Source of the DNA: Clarireedia homoeocarpa
Lineage: Eukaryota; Ascomycota; Leotiomycetes; Helotiales; Rutstroemiaceae
Assembly: GCA_001465935.1 (NCBI GenBank)
Contig: LNKV01000009.1
Span: 852,336 to 916,335, forward strand
Length of the DNA stretch: 64,000 nt
Direction: 5' to 3'
Under the pieces are notes generated by a model. The model was given only the letters and a program-made list of their open reading frames with translations. It had not been told where the DNA came from and ran no database searches. Position numbers and translations under genes: made by a program. Within the stretch, counting starts at the first letter, position 1. Every line of letters starts with the position of its first letter. Positions 1-13,698 of this stretch are shown here, in pieces.

Positions 1-3000
1 ATGAGATTGGGGGGGACAAACGGTGAGAATTCTATGGTAGCGTATTGCTATAACCAAAATTCTAAAGCCACTCCCTTCTCAAGCTCTCTTAACTCGGTAG
101 CGTTCCTGACTAGATATCATCGTACTAACCACTTTAAGTAGCTAGATATCCTGCATAACACCACTAAACAGACGAACCACACGTCCTGCATTTATGGTGT
201 CCACACAAGTTCGCGAAGCCAGCTGATGATGCAGGTACGCAGTATCAGTACCAGCCAGTATCATGCTTTACCCTTTTGATAACCGGTACAGAGTATACCT
301 GATGCTACCTAGGGACGGCTCGCAAGTGGCAAGTGGGAGGTTGGAACAACTATTCGCCATTTGATGGTTGATGTTTTGCTCTTTGGGAGCTCTGTAGGAG
401 AATGCGAACCAGTGAAGCTTGGAAGCAAAAATAATCATTTTCGTTTGATACTTCATTTTGGCGTGTGATGCTATTGGGTTGGAACTTCGTCCAATCTTCC
501 TTGAGCCTTTCGGCATTCACGCTTGTCATTGGCTTTTCCTGAGCGGTAAATGGTAGCTCAATACAGGACATCTATACCTAGGCAGGATTTTGTGGTGGAT
601 ACCCTCCTAGCACTCATGATGCAGTTTTGGTGGATGAAGGAGTTTCAATTGTTGGAAGCACTGGCAATAATGTCTTGGCCCAGAGTACGAGATGACTGCG
701 AACTGTGAAGGTCACACCACCCCGTGAGCAGAAGTGGTTCGAACATTTGCATCGCTTTCTTTTCTCGGAAAACTTTGGTATACCTTCAATATCGTCACAT
801 CGCGCAAGAAAATAGAATGATTACATACGGAGTACGGCGTCATTCTGGCATAATGTGCTGCTGCATACTATGCATGACTCGCTCGGTCGATTGCATGCAC
901 TGTTATACTTTACAAGTAACGTGCATCAATGAAAGCATCATACATCATTATTGGCACACGAAAAGAACGCAAGGTGGTATACAACTTGTATCTGGATGAA
1001 GAGGTCGGTACTGGGCTGATCGGTACGTGCCTAGAAGTCAGACGATAGACCCTCGAGGGAAAGGGGTGGTAAGGGCGTTGTGCGACTTGATCATTGCACC
1101 ATCTTACTTTGCTGTATGGTCAAAAATGCACACACAGAAGCATCACTGAGGCACTCACGCGTCTTTGTACAGTATCTGCCCAGGAGTCGAAAAAAACGCG
1201 GCGGTTGAACCGACTGCCAGCCGCCAACCGGGATTCTTTTTTATCCTGAAGGTCCGGAATCTGCAACGCATTTCAGGGGTATACCCATGTTTGAGAAGGA
1301 AGCGGAACGGACCAGGATGGTGACAGCCAGCATACGATTGGTCTTTTTGGAAAAGGTGCGTTGAACGGGTTGTTGTTGTTGATATGGGATGCTTGACTAT
1401 TTGAAGCCCTGGAAAAAAATCACAAGCATGGATCCTCTCCCCCTTTTTGGGTCTCTTCTTTCGAGGTCCCTCATGGGTTGTTGGACTCACTAACTGTTTG
1501 AGAGACTAGCTGGGGCGTATGCACATGCACAGGCACAGGCACTCTTGAGGGCTTGAATTCGCGAAGGAGCTTTCACGCTGTACCTACCCAACTTCTATCA
1601 CGTCTACTGTGATGAGTGATGGGTGATGAGTGATGAGTGATGAGTGATGACGATGGAAGTCGGGTGGGAGCGAAAGTAGCAGTGGGTGGGTATTCTTCAT
1701 GGTGCTCGTTTGCTTCAGTCCGCGCCGCAAAGAGAATTCCAGACTTGCCAGTTACCCGCCAGCGGAATCTCCAAAAGGCAAGAAAAAATGAGGGAGTGAA
1801 TTGTAATCAATATGATGCTATTTTTACGAAGATGCGTGTGCCAGCAGCGACAGAAGGCCATACTCGGTACATTGACATGCGATATAATGTTTGTCCCGTT
1901 TCTATATTCATCCCTATCCGCACTCAGTATCCATTCCATTCCATTTCCACTTCGTTTTTCCTTTTCCCATTCTATAAGCGTAGATACTGTATGGACGTAC
2001 GGCGCAGTGCATATATGCACCGTATGCGCGCGAAGACGTATAGTAAAATGTGCAGATCTGAACGGAGCAGCTGCTAACCCCATACCCAGCGACCGATGTG
2101 GCGACGAACGGGCATTTGCGCGCTCTCTCCTTTGGGCACCTAACCCACATAGGGAGGTATACACAGCACAGTAAGAAATAATACTGCGAATGAATCCATT
2201 GTGGATGAGCTTATTTACTTATGTATGAGTTTCAAGCAGCGTGTCCGGGTTCCCTCTCGTGTTTTCTCTCTCTCCTGCTCATCCTCACCCCTACCTCGTC
2301 CTCGCCAATGGTTGGGCCCCATCGGTCACTCCAGCACAGCACGCTTGCTGGCTAGCCACTAATAGAAACGCACTAAATCCCTTGGCTAACGGCACACCCC
2401 GATTCTAGTTCGCTCCACCCTTTCGCGCACACCCACTCGCCCACTCGCATCCACCCAGCCCACTCGCTCTACCCGTCCTGTAGCCCGTAGCCCGTACTAC
2501 CTAGACTCACTCTTCCGTCGCCTTTCGCCTTTTTTTCGCTTTCCCCCTTCAACATCGTGGAACTTCTTCTGACCTTCGACAACGTTGTTTCTCCATCCCC
2601 TTGCTACCTCTTCTACCCTTCCCTCTCTTCTTTCTTTTTAATCGGATTCTTCGGGTCCAGTACATTCCTTCGGCTCTGCATTCACAATTCACAAAGTCAA
2701 TCAACGACTACAACTCTACACACTCCTTCGAGATACTGTCAATCAACTCAGTCCTTTCAGTCCTTACAATCACATCCACAAGTCAACTCGACTTCACACT
2801 CCTTCTTTGCCAGCCGACCTCAACGCCTCATCACGAATCTTTCCAGATACTCATACCAAGATCTATACCTTTCTATTTTCCTGCCAGATTCAGCGAAGCA
2901 TTTACCTCTTTTTTGAACGAATAACCCCGTCGCTCCAATTTTGATTCACTCAAGCCTCCCTCAGCTTTTTGACACTCGACACCAGACCGTTGTGAATACA

Positions 3001-3128
3001 ATCCACATCACCACAGCCCGACAATCTTTTGAAACTTGTGCACCAAATACAATTGCTTGACATATCATCACAGAAATTAGAAATACTTACCCAAAAATTA
3101 ATTGGCTACGGTCCAACAAACCATCAAC
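1..3128. other. Upstream region of the homeobox gene, no gene seen
   Basis: No reading frame here looks like a conserved protein; the longer ones are short, overlap on both strands and lack recognisable motifs. Positions 1609-1650 hold a short tandem repeat of a GTGATGA-like 7-base unit. From about 2220 to 3128 the + strand becomes strongly pyrimidine-rich (many CT, TTC and CCTC runs), as expected for a fungal promoter and long 5' leader of the gene that begins at 3129. The length of the gene-free stretch, about 3 kb, is typical of developmental transcription factors in filamentous fungi (inference). Confidence 0.6.
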
Positions 3129-5021
3129 ATGTCGGATATGTCTCAAGAAGATGCGGCGATCAAGATGATGTCGACTCCATCACCCACCGCGTCAAACTCC
3201 GCCAGCAGCAACTCCGCTTCTCGAAGACCCCCACGCAAGAGCACCTTGACCCAACAGCAAAAGAACCAAAAGAGACAGAGGGCGACTCAAGATCAATTGG
3301 TAACTTTGGAAATGGAATTCAACAAGAACCCAACTCCTACCGCTACAGTTAGAGAAAGAATTGCAGAGGATATCAACATGACAGAACGTTCGGTACAAAT
3401 CTGGTTTCAAAACAGGTCAGTTTCGTTCCTAGAGTACTGACGAGTCGCATATTCTAACAATGCATGCAGACGTGCGAAGATAAAGCTTATGGCAAAGAAG
3501 AGCATCGAGACTGGAGAGAGCTGCGAGATTCCAGAGGCCATGCGACAATATCTTGCGATTCAAGAAATGGAATCAGGAAAGTCATTGGGTGGTAACTTCC
3601 TCGGACGCGGAGGACTGATGCCATATGGTAGCGGGAACATGCTCATGGGCGGGGACCACGGTCCCCAAGGAAAAGTTGGTAAGTTCTTGATCTGCACCTT
3701 CAGTTCTTGTTCCATAAAGTACTAACATGTGTTAGTTATCCATCATCTCTCTTGCCGTTCGTTGAGCATTGGTTCATGGAGACGCATCGGTCAAAATGCA
3801 ATGGATCTGATCATCTTCTACTCACCTGATAAATCTACCATGACTTACTACATCAACAACGACCAAGCAGGCTACAAGATTGAATACTCATTCTCTTCTA
3901 TCAAGAATATCTACCTGGAAAATGGAGATAACGAATCAAGACCTGGTGGATTGGTTGTTGAGCTCATCCGCGCGCCTAATTTCTTCATGGATTCATCTGG
4001 CTCGGGAGGTTTCTATCAGTGTGGTGACTTCACAGAAGATCAACAGGCATCCCAAGTCATGGTTCACCATCTTGGCGGTCATCCCAAGGTTCTCAGTGGT
4101 CAATTGGCTAAATTGGTATCGCTGGAATCGTTCATCACCCGCGACAACCCATTCACACATCAACAGCCATTGTCTGTATCGGCACCTGTCTCGCCTACTG
4201 GCCACCGTCCTGCCTCTCAACCAAACTACAATGCGCAGGCGCACGTCGGCATGTTCCAAGAGTCTCAATGGGGCATTGGTGTTCATCCTGGTGCGCGCGG
4301 ACCGGGTCACAAGCGTCAAAGAAGTCGATCTGTGCCAATGGCTGTAGACTTCTCCATGTTCAACAACCCCATGCCATCATTCCTTATTCAACACCCAGGT
4401 GAATCTCAACAACAACACTCAAATCCAAACATCTTCGCTCCTATTCCTCAACAGCCAAACAGTCTCGGGCCTTTAGGCCCCAATCTGAGAATTGATACCT
4501 CGTCTGGTTATGGAATGGATTTCAGACAATACCCCATGTCCGCTGCTACAACCACCTCGCCTTCTGATTATGCAAGCCCCGGTTTCTTCCCTCACACGTC
4601 AGAAAACGGACCTATGACAGGGCCCATGCCAACCTCAGCATCAATGCCAGCTTCAAATTACACGCCATATTCGATGCCCTTCTTGTCCCCTGATCCCTCT
4701 TCTATGGTGCCTCCATCTGTCTCACCTTTGTCATTCATGAGCCACGGTGACCCAGCAATTGTTGATCAATCTCCACCTCTATCAATGATTCATCGGAGCG
4801 CCTCTGCAGATATTTACAGCATGTCGCATGATCACCACTCCAACATGTCTGATGATGGCACCGGACTCAACGAGATGTACTCAAAGCACACCCTCAACAT
4901 CCCCATGCACCCTCACTCTCCGGCTTTCGGCGAGCAATCTGCGGCGGATATGGATATGAATAACCTCGTTCAATTCCCTATCGATCACGATGGCCTTTCA
5001 CCAGAACACATTCCACAATGA
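3129..5021 (+). CDS. Homeobox transcription factor (Htf1/Pah1-like)
   Basis: DNA-binding transcription regulator of 593 residues, nuclear. Three exons: 3129-3415, 3470-3678 and 3736-5021; the introns (54 and 57 bases) have GT..AG ends and CTAAC branch sites. The first intron splits the third-helix motif WFQNRRAKIK, which is restored exactly by splicing. The homeodomain lies at about residues 46-104, after a Ser-rich, basic N-terminus. Behind it comes a conserved block (VIHHLSCRSLSIGSWRRI and on) that fungal homeobox proteins of the Htf1/MoHOX2 type share, then a long Pro/Ser/Met/Gln-rich tail without fold signals, probably for activation. The start is the first ATG in frame after the leader (context AACATGTCG). 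Relatives control conidium formation or growth form; which orthologue this is (Htf1 or another HOX class) is not certain. Confidence 0.9.
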
Positions 5022-6448
5022 AAGACGGATTTTGTACGAAGTTGAGAATATTAAACATTTTGCTGGGAGTTGGGACTCGAGCAATTTTACTAACGCATTT
5101 GTCAAAGTTAAAAACAAATGCATGGGAATCCTCTTTTGCTTAGAGGTTGTTTGGGGGGGGGATGCGGGCGGCGTTGGTTGATTTTTCGTTGCTTGGGAAA
5201 GGGGAGGTGTAAACGGTCAATTCCTGTTTGATTGTTCATGTCAATTCTTCTCATGAGCTTTGCCTGTCTTAGTTGCTCTGTGGTGTTGTCTCGTCTCTTG
5301 ACCTGTTGCCACTTTTCCTTCTGTTTTATGCCACGACTTTGCATGACGACTTACCAAATTCTATCATGCTTGTCTGGTACAGCGATCATTTTCTCATTCC
5401 TATCTTTGCTCTTGCGCGTTCTATCTCACATCTGGATGTCTGCTTAAGCGGTTTCATCTTGTTCCTGTTTTTATTGTCTCCAAAGAGATCTTGTTGGTTG
5501 GATTGAAGATATAAATGGGTGGCGGATAGTTGGAAGTAAAGCATGTATGTGGAAACAAACTGGTAGGGGGTTTGAGGGTCAAATTTTGCTTGGTTTTGCT
5601 GGCGCACGAGCAAGCAATGGATTGATGAATCATGGTGGTCTTAATAGTGGAATCTATTTTGTAAATTTGCGTGCTTTTCTTGAAGCCTAAACGTGTGTTT
5701 GTATACATGCAAAAAATAATTCATTTGAAGCCCATCTCTTATGGCCGTTGAATTCAATGTGACCAGCATGTCTATCTCGCGGTTCTCTTGTGGCGCAAGA
5801 CTTTGACCTGGAGGATGTCAAGGCAGATTTTGGAGAATCCCACGGAGGTTGTGTATATTCGCTCAATTGGAGGCACAAAGGATCTAAAAACAGCCTCTCT
5901 TTCAAGGGCTGGCCTGCTGACCTTCTAGCTTTGGTACATAGAACCATTTTGCCATGAGTGAGATGCTGCTGCAAGTAATATTTAATATACTGCGTACAAG
6001 TTTCCTTGGTACTTCTAGGGCTGGTCTGAGCCTCCAAAGCCTGCAGGGATTACTTTACTGCTTGGGCCTCAAGCCTGGTAGGGCCGGGAATCTGGTCTCC
6101 AGGCACTCCGGACCCACTGACCACTTCGAACTTTCAATACGACTACCGCTAAAACAACTTGGAAACACGACGCTCAACCCATTGGTATCGATAACAGTAT
6201 CAGTAACAATCACTCTCTTCTATCCAAACTACTCTACCGGGCTCACTCACTTATGTCGGAACATTCAACTTATTCTACTTATTCTACAACATCACTATCG
6301 TTATATATTTAACTTTTCCCAACGTCGTATCCACGCGCGGTGGAAGGTCACTGGTGACTGGGCTAGGCAAAGCCTTGATTGACCACTGTTTAGCTGCGGA
6401 AATCTCTTCTTTTTGATGAGAGGAGCCCAATAATTAACTTACTGCAAC
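5022..6448. other. Intergenic region between homeobox and flippase genes
   Basis: No convincing gene. The first 200 bases are the probable 3' end of the homeobox transcript and include a run of eight G near 5151. The part before 6449 is the presumed promoter and leader of the flippase gene. Confidence 0.5.
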
Positions 6449-9400
6449 ATGGCAGGCGACATGGGCGAGGGAGGAAGAAGAACGTCGACCGGCGATGAAG
6501 CAATCTCACCGTCAACAGAACCCCCGCAATCTGCGATAGCGATAGATAGCCCCACAACTTTGACAGGTCCCAGAGTCCGCTTTTCCGAAGATATCGATCG
6601 CGCGGATGCTCCTTCGTCCTTTAGACAAAGACCCGGAACCCCGGATTTGAGCATCGATACGAGGATAGCATCGAAGGAACCAGCAGTTGAGCAAAGCAGG
6701 TCCGCAGCATTTGCGCATGGACAGAAGATATACACCGGCGTTTCTCCAAAGAATGCCACATCTCCGAGAACAAGAGATAGAGGGTATTCGTTGAGGAGAA
6801 CATTGTTTGCACGAGGCCTTAACAACGAGTCGGGACAGTCTCCAATCGAACTTACGGAAGCGGGTTCGTCGCAAGATGGCGGTGTTACTGGATCAAATGC
6901 TGTGGAACAAGGGAAAGGGAAGAAATCAGCAAGTTCTGTTGTTGTATCGCCAGTACGTAATGACTATGGACATCCGATCGAGCAGCATCTTCCGACAGAG
7001 GCGCCAGGCAAAACATCTAAGTATAAGGACAAGAAAGCATTTGGGACGAGAGACTTACCGAATTACGATGTTTGGGCGAGAAGAGTGAAAGGAGAGGAAG
7101 GGATCGTCAAGAACATTAAGACGAAAGTCAAATGGTTCTACAGTGAGAAGATCCTGAAAGACGTTCTTCGACAATACCCAATACCACCTTCTAAGGACGG
7201 TCGTCATATCGATCTCGATGCTAGTCGCAAAGATGCCTTGATTGACGAGAGGACTGGTACGGAATATGTCCCCAACACCATCCGATCTAGTCGTTATACT
7301 CTTTGGAACTTCATACCCCGGCAGCTTCTTTTCCAATTCTCTAAGTTGGCCAATGCCTATTTCCTCCTCGTCTCCATTTTGCAGATGGTACCAGGCCTTT
7401 CTCCTACAGGGTCGTACACCACAATCGCTCCGCTACTTGTATTTGTGACCATCAGTATGTCGAAGGAAGGTTATGATGATTTCCGACGTTACAAGTTAGA
7501 TCAAGTTGAGAACAATAATGAGACCCTCGTTTTACGCGCATACGAATCTGCTAGTGTTGAGCAAACACTTGATAGCTCTAAAGCTTTATCCAAGAGGTTC
7601 AAGAAAGGTCGAGGCATCGATTCTCCCGAAACTGTTGAAGACGCGGATATCGAGCCAACTGCCGCAGGGCCGAAGCATTGGGCTGCATTGAAGTGGAAAG
7701 ACATCAAAGTAGGCGACATCATCAAACTGCGACGAGACGATGCTGTACCTGCAGATATTGTTCTTCTTCATGCTGATGGTCCAAATAATACTGCCTTTAT
7801 TGAAACGATGGCACTTGACGGCGAGACCAATTTGAAGACCAAACAACCGCCTGTTCCTTTGGCAAAAAAATGCTCTACTGTGGATGAATTGGTGAATTGC
7901 CGTGCTCACATCGTGGTGGAAGATCCGAATCTCGACTTGTACAACTTCGATGGGAGGGTCACTGTTGATGAGGAGACTTTGCCACTTACAACTAATGAGG
8001 TCGTCTTCCGGGGAAGCATTTTGAGGAACACTTCTAGCGCCATTGGTATGGTAATCAATACCGGGGAGGAGTGTAAGATCAGAATGAACGCCAACAAGAA
8101 TCCACGAGCCAAGTCTCCCGAGATGCAAAAGATAGTGAACAAGATCGTCATTATACTTGTGGTCTTCGTCGTTCTCCTTGCTCTATTCTGTACCATCGCC
8201 TACCAGGTTTGGTCGGACAATGTAGAGGGTCGGTCTTGGTATCTTGTGGCCGGCTCGCATTTCAAATTCAGCTACTCTATCGTGGGCTTCATCATTCTTT
8301 TCAATACGCTCATTCCTCTTTCGCTTTATGTCAGCTTGGAAATCATCAAGGTTGGACAGTTACTTCTCATGCACGACGTTGAAATGTATGATCCAGTCTC
8401 GAACACTCCAATGACATCTAACACATCTACTATCCTCGAGAATTTAGGGCAGATTGGATACGTTTTCTCTGACAAGACTGGCACCCTAACAGACAATGTT
8501 ATGCGTTTTCGAAAGCTCAGTGTTGCGGGGTATGCATGGCTACATGACTTTGACTTGGTAAAGGAGGCTGCCCACCAACCTGAACACTATACGGTCAAGC
8601 ACGAAACTAAATTGAAAAATAAAGGCAAGGGGGTGGTAAGACGTTTCTCCTCCAAGAAGAAGGCCTCTGCAGCTCAACCAGGTGACGGAGCCTCATCTGC
8701 GCTGACCAGTCCAACTATCGAAACACCACTAAGACGGTCCGGCTCTCTGTGGAGATCTTCAGCGCGACCGAATCGCGTCCAGCCTGAACTACGAACTGAA
8801 GAGATGATTCGTTACATGCAATCGAAACCCCACAGTATCTTCACCAAAAAGGCTAAATTTTTCCTCTTATCTATTGCCCTGTGCCATACTTGTCTTCCCG
8901 AGGTAAAGGAAACTGGAGACATTGAATTCCAGGCAGCATCTCCGGATGAGCTTGCACTAGTGCGAGCTGCTCAAGAGCTTGGATATCTCGTCATTGATAG
9001 ACCTGCCCGTTCCATCACCCTCAAGGTACCAATTGAAGGCGAGGACGTCACAGAGATATACGAAGTTCTTGATGTCATCGAATTTTCCAGCAAGCGAAAG
9101 CGCATGTCAATTATTGTTCGATTCCCCAATGGTAAAATCTGTATCTTATGCAAAGGTGCAGATTCATCTATTCTTCCGCGATTGAAGCTGGCTCCGTTGG
9201 CCATGCAGAAAGTCTCCGAAGTTCAGCGACGATCAAGTATAAGAAAAAGTCTTGAGGCTGAGGAGTATATGCGGAGGATGAGCGACAGTAGTCCGCGGGC
9301 TAGCTTCAGTCGACCTAGTGTCACTCTTTCTCGACCGAGCATGAGTCGCAATCGCAGAAGTATAGGTGCTGGGAGACCTAGTATGACCAGCACAAGACTG

Positions 9401-11610
9401 CAGCCCATTAGAGATGAGTTAGATTCTTGGCTGAGAGATCGCGAAAGTGATGTCGAAATGCCCGGTCTCGATGGAGCTGATGCCTATAGATCTCCCCGAG
9501 CTTCTATGGGAGGATTTTCATTTACCAACTCGGAGAGGCGCCCATCAATGCAAGCTGAACGTTTTTATGAATTTGTTGATGATGCACTGGTTCTAGACGA
9601 CGCTGCTGTTTTTGAACGATGCTTCAAGCACATAGATGACTTTGCTAGCGAAGGTCTCAGAACGCTGCTTTTTGGGTATAGATTCCTCAACGAGCAAGAG
9701 TATAACGGCTGGAAGAAAATTTACCTAGATGCAACAACAAGTCTAGTGAATCGCCAGCAGTTGATCGAAAGTGCAGGAGAGATGATCGAACAGGACTTTG
9801 ATCTTGCAGGAGCCACGGCAATCGAAGATAAGCTCCAGAAAGGAGTACCTGAAACCGTTGATAAATTGAGACGAGCCAATATCAAAATTTGGATGCTCAC
9901 AGGCGACAAGCGAGAGACGGCTATTAATATTGCACATTCTGCAAGGATTTGCAAGAACTACTCGGAGGTTGTCATTCTGGACCGTACAACAGGAGAGGTC
10001 GAGCAACGAATGGCTACTACTCTTCTTGATATTGGTAATGGAAGTATTGCACATTCTGTCATCGTTGTTGATGGGCAGACACTTGCCGATATTGACGCAA
10101 ACCAAACGCTTTCCCTCTTGTTCTTCGATCTGGTTGTTCAAGCAGACTCAGTCATTTGTTGTAGGGCAAGTCCAAGTCAAAAAGCATCTTTAGTAAAGAA
10201 GATCCGAACCAAGGTCGACAAATCCATCACTCTGGCTATTGGAGATGGTGCGAACGACATTGCCATGATTCAGGAAGCGCATGTAGGAATAGGCATCAGC
10301 GGAAAAGAGGGTCTTCAAGCAGCTCGTATTTCTGATTATTCCATTGCACAATTCAGGTTCTTACAAAGACTTCTCTTTGTCCATGGTCACTGGAATTATG
10401 TTCGTACAGGAAAATACATTCTAGGAACATTCTGGAAAGAATTCCTCTTCTTCATGATTCAAGCTATGTATCAGAAGTGGAACGGCTACAGTGGTACTTC
10501 TCTTTTCGAGTCCGCATCTCTTACTGTCTTTAATACGCTCTTCACTTCTCTTTGCGTCATTCTCCTAGGTATCTTCGATCAAGATCTGGAAGCCACAACG
10601 CTTTTGGCAGTACCGGAACTCTACTCCTATGGCCAACGTGATCAGGGATTCAACATTAAAAAATACTTTGGCTGGACATTCATGGCTGCTTCAGAGATGG
10701 TCATGATTTACTTCCTTACATTCGGTCTTTTTGGCGAAGCCTTGTTTACAGACGACAACACCCTCTACTCCCTCGGTACTCTCTGCTTCACCGCTTCCGT
10801 TGTCATCATTGTCACCAAAATCATGTAAGCACCCCCTACCAAGTTCTTCCTTCCTTCAAAACACTAACTCAAATCTCCAGGGTCCTTGAAATGCACAGTA
10901 AAACATACATAACAGCAATCGGTTACTTTCTCTCTGTCGGCGGCTGGTTTATGTGGAATCTCCTCCTATCCGCTCTCTACTCGGCCAAATCACTCACCTA
11001 CAACGTGCGCGATGGCTTTATCCACCATTTCGGCCGGAATCCTCTGTGGTGGTGCACTCTGCTTATTATCCTAGCAGCAGTGTTCCTGTTTGAGTTGGGG
11101 ATTAGCTCGGTGAGGAAGACGTTTTGGGGGACGGATATTGAGGTTTGGCAGGAGTTGCAGAAGGATGCTGGTGTAAGGAGGAGGTTGAAGATGGCGGTTG
11201 AGGGAGAGGGAGAGGGAGACATGGAGATGGAAGAGGCAAAGGTCAAACAAAGTGAGGAGATACAGTGGGGTGTGGAAAGGGAAAGGGAAAGGGAACTCTT
11301 GGAATTACTTGACAGACCGAGGGTCATGCATGGGGATGCGCATGAACAGGACTCGAATATCACGAGAACGAATTTGAGAAATAGAAAGGGAAGCGTGGTG
11401 TCGGAAAGTGATGGCGTCCCGGTTGCGGCCGCGCAGCCGCATGATGGTGATGGGCTGGGGATTGTTCTGGTTAGTCCGGTGGAGGTTCAGCGTCAGGCGC
11501 CTTGGAGGAACGGAAGTTTTAAGAGTGGTGGGAGGAGGGATGTGAGGGAGAGACATTCGATTGATGGGCATGGGGTGAGGGTGGGGTGGGAGAGGAGATC
11601 GATGTCTTGA
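6449..11610 (+). CDS. P4-ATPase phospholipid flippase, Dnf3-like
   Basis: Type IV P-type ATPase that moves phospholipids from the outer to the cytosolic leaflet of Golgi, endosome or plasma membranes. One intron (10825-10880) joins exon 6449-10824 to 10881-11610, giving 1701 residues. Visible motifs: DGETNLK (about 457, actuator loop), DKTGTLT (phosphorylated Asp about 675), LTGDKRETA and GDGANDIAMIQ (about 1265, hinge), with about ten membrane segments in the usual pattern. The N-terminus (about 220 residues) and C-terminal tail are hydrophilic and Ser/Glu/Arg-rich. A Ser/Arg/Pro-rich insertion of roughly 110 residues sits in the nucleotide-binding domain (about 920-1035). Size, the insertion and the QKWNGYSGTSLFE segment suggest the Dnf3 branch rather than Drs2, Dnf1/2 or Neo1. 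The intron is confirmed by frame: the membrane helix ending at IVTKIM continues in exon 2. Confidence 0.93.
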
Positions 11611-11917
11611 TACGGCTGGATATGGTAGGCTGGAGGGGATGAAAGATGTGTATATATGAGTCTGAGTCTGAGTCTGAGTATGAGCATGATTAATGAGTTC
11701 GGATACATGCATGGATGGACGGATGGATGAACGGACGGACGGATACGTGAATGGCGTAGAATAGAAGTGCATGAGACTTCGGGTATTACTATGGGTATTA
11801 GGATTACGGTTACGGCGGGGGGGCTTAGGGATTGGTTTATGCATTATTAGTCGAGGGTATGGTTATGGTTATGGTTCCAACGAGCTGGCTTGTTTGCTTC
11901 GACCTGGATAAATAGAT

Positions 11918-11965
<48 letters not shown>

Positions 11966-12552
11966 TCAATGCAAAAAGCGAAAGACGAACACGAACAGAT
12001 ACATGCATTGGGCTACAGGCAATGAAAAGTTGAAAAGAAATGGGAATGGGATGGGGATGGGGATGGGATGGAAACGGAAATGGATTGGAAGAGGGGGGGG
12101 GAGGGGGAGGTTTGAGGCCTATATGTTTTACCAGCGATGGTGGATGGGTTGGTGCATATTGTATTGTTAGGATGGATTGCACTGTAGTATTGTGCTCGAT
12201 AATTAATGTCGATACTACTCGCTCGTAAATTCTATGCTGAGGTTAAGGAGCCATGCTAGGGCCCGCTAGTTGAGTTTTCATAATTGCCAGTGATACAGGC
12301 TAATGAGTGCGTGTGTGCTCAATCAGACAGAACGTGGGATTATGCAGTGCCTTTATGATATTTATCTAGACTAGATCATCTATTTAATAATAATAAAGCC
12401 TATCCACAGATGCATTCATTCGCTCACTCTTCGGATCTACTCTTCGGATCTCATTGTTCATCTATTCATATTCCATCCAGTCGTCATCATCATATTTATC
12501 ATGATTTTCCATTCTTATTTTATCAACCTCCCCCCGCCGTTCCAGTCTTCGT
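11611..12552. repeat. Low-complexity intergenic spacer with T44 tract
   Basis: Spacer between convergent genes. It holds GAGTCT repeats (about 11660-11680), GGAC/GGAT 4-base repeats (about 11710-11745), an uninterrupted run of 44 T at 11921-11964, and G/GAT-rich simple sequence at 12040-12110. No gene is seen. Confidence 0.85.
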
Positions 12553-13698
12553 CTACAAAATCGTGCCGAAGCTGTTCCCATAATTAGCCTGGTAGTCCGA
12601 TGTCATAAAAATTTCAAAACCACTCACCCGAAAGTCTGCTTAATGCTCCTAATGTAATACTCGCCCCAGTTTCTCTTGGTAACATCTTCCTGTCCAACGG
12701 GAACACCGCTCCATGTAACTCTCATCACAGTAACATTATCGACGTCGTTTTGATCAAAGTTGATTTCCAACTTGGAGTAGTGTCCTTTTGGCCATTGATC
12801 GAGTCTCCAGCTTTGTACGATCTTGGTTGGCTCTTCAAGTTCGAGATATTCTCCAGAGACGTTACCACCAAAGAGCTCGAACTTGCCTCCTTTCTTAGCA
12901 CCCTCGAAAACCTTGGGGGCGGCGCGGGTGAAGGCAGCAATACGTTGAGGGTCGGTGAATGTCTGGTAGAGTTCGGAAGCGGGTGCACGGAATTCTTCGG
13001 TGTCGGTAACAGTGGTGGTGTTAACTAACGAAGAACCCTTGTTCTCGGTTGTGGTTGTGGTTGCAGAAGACGAAGTCGGAGCGTTGTCAGGGTAGGATTT
13101 TGCGGCAGGGAATTTAGATGCGGGGTTTGCATCTGGTGCATGTTGGATATCCTTTCCGTGCTCAGCAATCAAAGCCGGTCCAAGCTTTGCGAATTGTTGG
13201 CGAAGTTGGGGGACAATCTTTGCGCGAACAAGGTCTTTAACGGGAGCTTTTGAGTTTGCATCGGAGTAAATGTCTATGTCAAACTACAGTCATGTTAGAG
13301 AAGCCATACAGGCGCCCATTGGGGACGATTAAGACATACAACATACTCATTCTCTTCGGTATCATGGGCAACTTCAGGAACGGTGATGGTTCCGCTCACA
13401 GACTCATTATCCTTGGTCCTGCCTGAGTAGGATTAGACATAAATTTATTATATTGAGAATAGCTACAGGACATACCTGAATACTCGATGACGAGTTTGAC
13501 ATCAAATATGGTAATGACCTTTCCCTTCCGTTGATTGACATCAACATCACCATCCATGCTAATCACTTTATCTAATTTGGCGGTGACACCATCCTCCTCA
13601 GCCTTTAGCTCCTTGACGTTGTCCTCAATCCATTGCTTCGTCCAGACCGAGGCATCTTTGTTGACCCAGTGCCAATTGTTTGGGTTGTGAAGAACCAT
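12553..13698 (-). CDS. AHA1: Hsp90 co-chaperone Aha1
   Basis: Activator of Hsp90 ATPase, a cytosolic co-chaperone of 326 residues (yeast Aha1 is about 350). Four exons in transcript order: 13698-13476, 13422-13340, 13283-12628 and 12571-12553; introns of 53, 56 and 56 bases. The N-terminal Aha1_N domain opens with NPNNWHWVNKD, the family signature that contacts the Hsp90 middle domain. A Thr/Ser/Ala linker follows. The C-terminal AHSA1 (START-like) domain runs from about residue 190 (ELYQTFTDPQRIAAFTR) to the end. The last exon is only 19 bases: without it the frame stops at TFG, with it the protein ends in TFGFGTIL, the ending expected of the family. Start chosen at the ATG directly before VLHNPNNWHW; the frame upstream offers no other ATG. 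Confidence 0.95.

Noticed and set aside
725..750. GGTTCGAAC, resembling a tRNA B box
   Set aside because: No A box, no acceptor stem and no anticodon arm at proper distance.
11305..11844. 179-codon Pro/His/Thr-rich frame on the minus strand
   Set aside because: Runs opposite the flippase C-terminal exon and through simple repeats; low complexity only.
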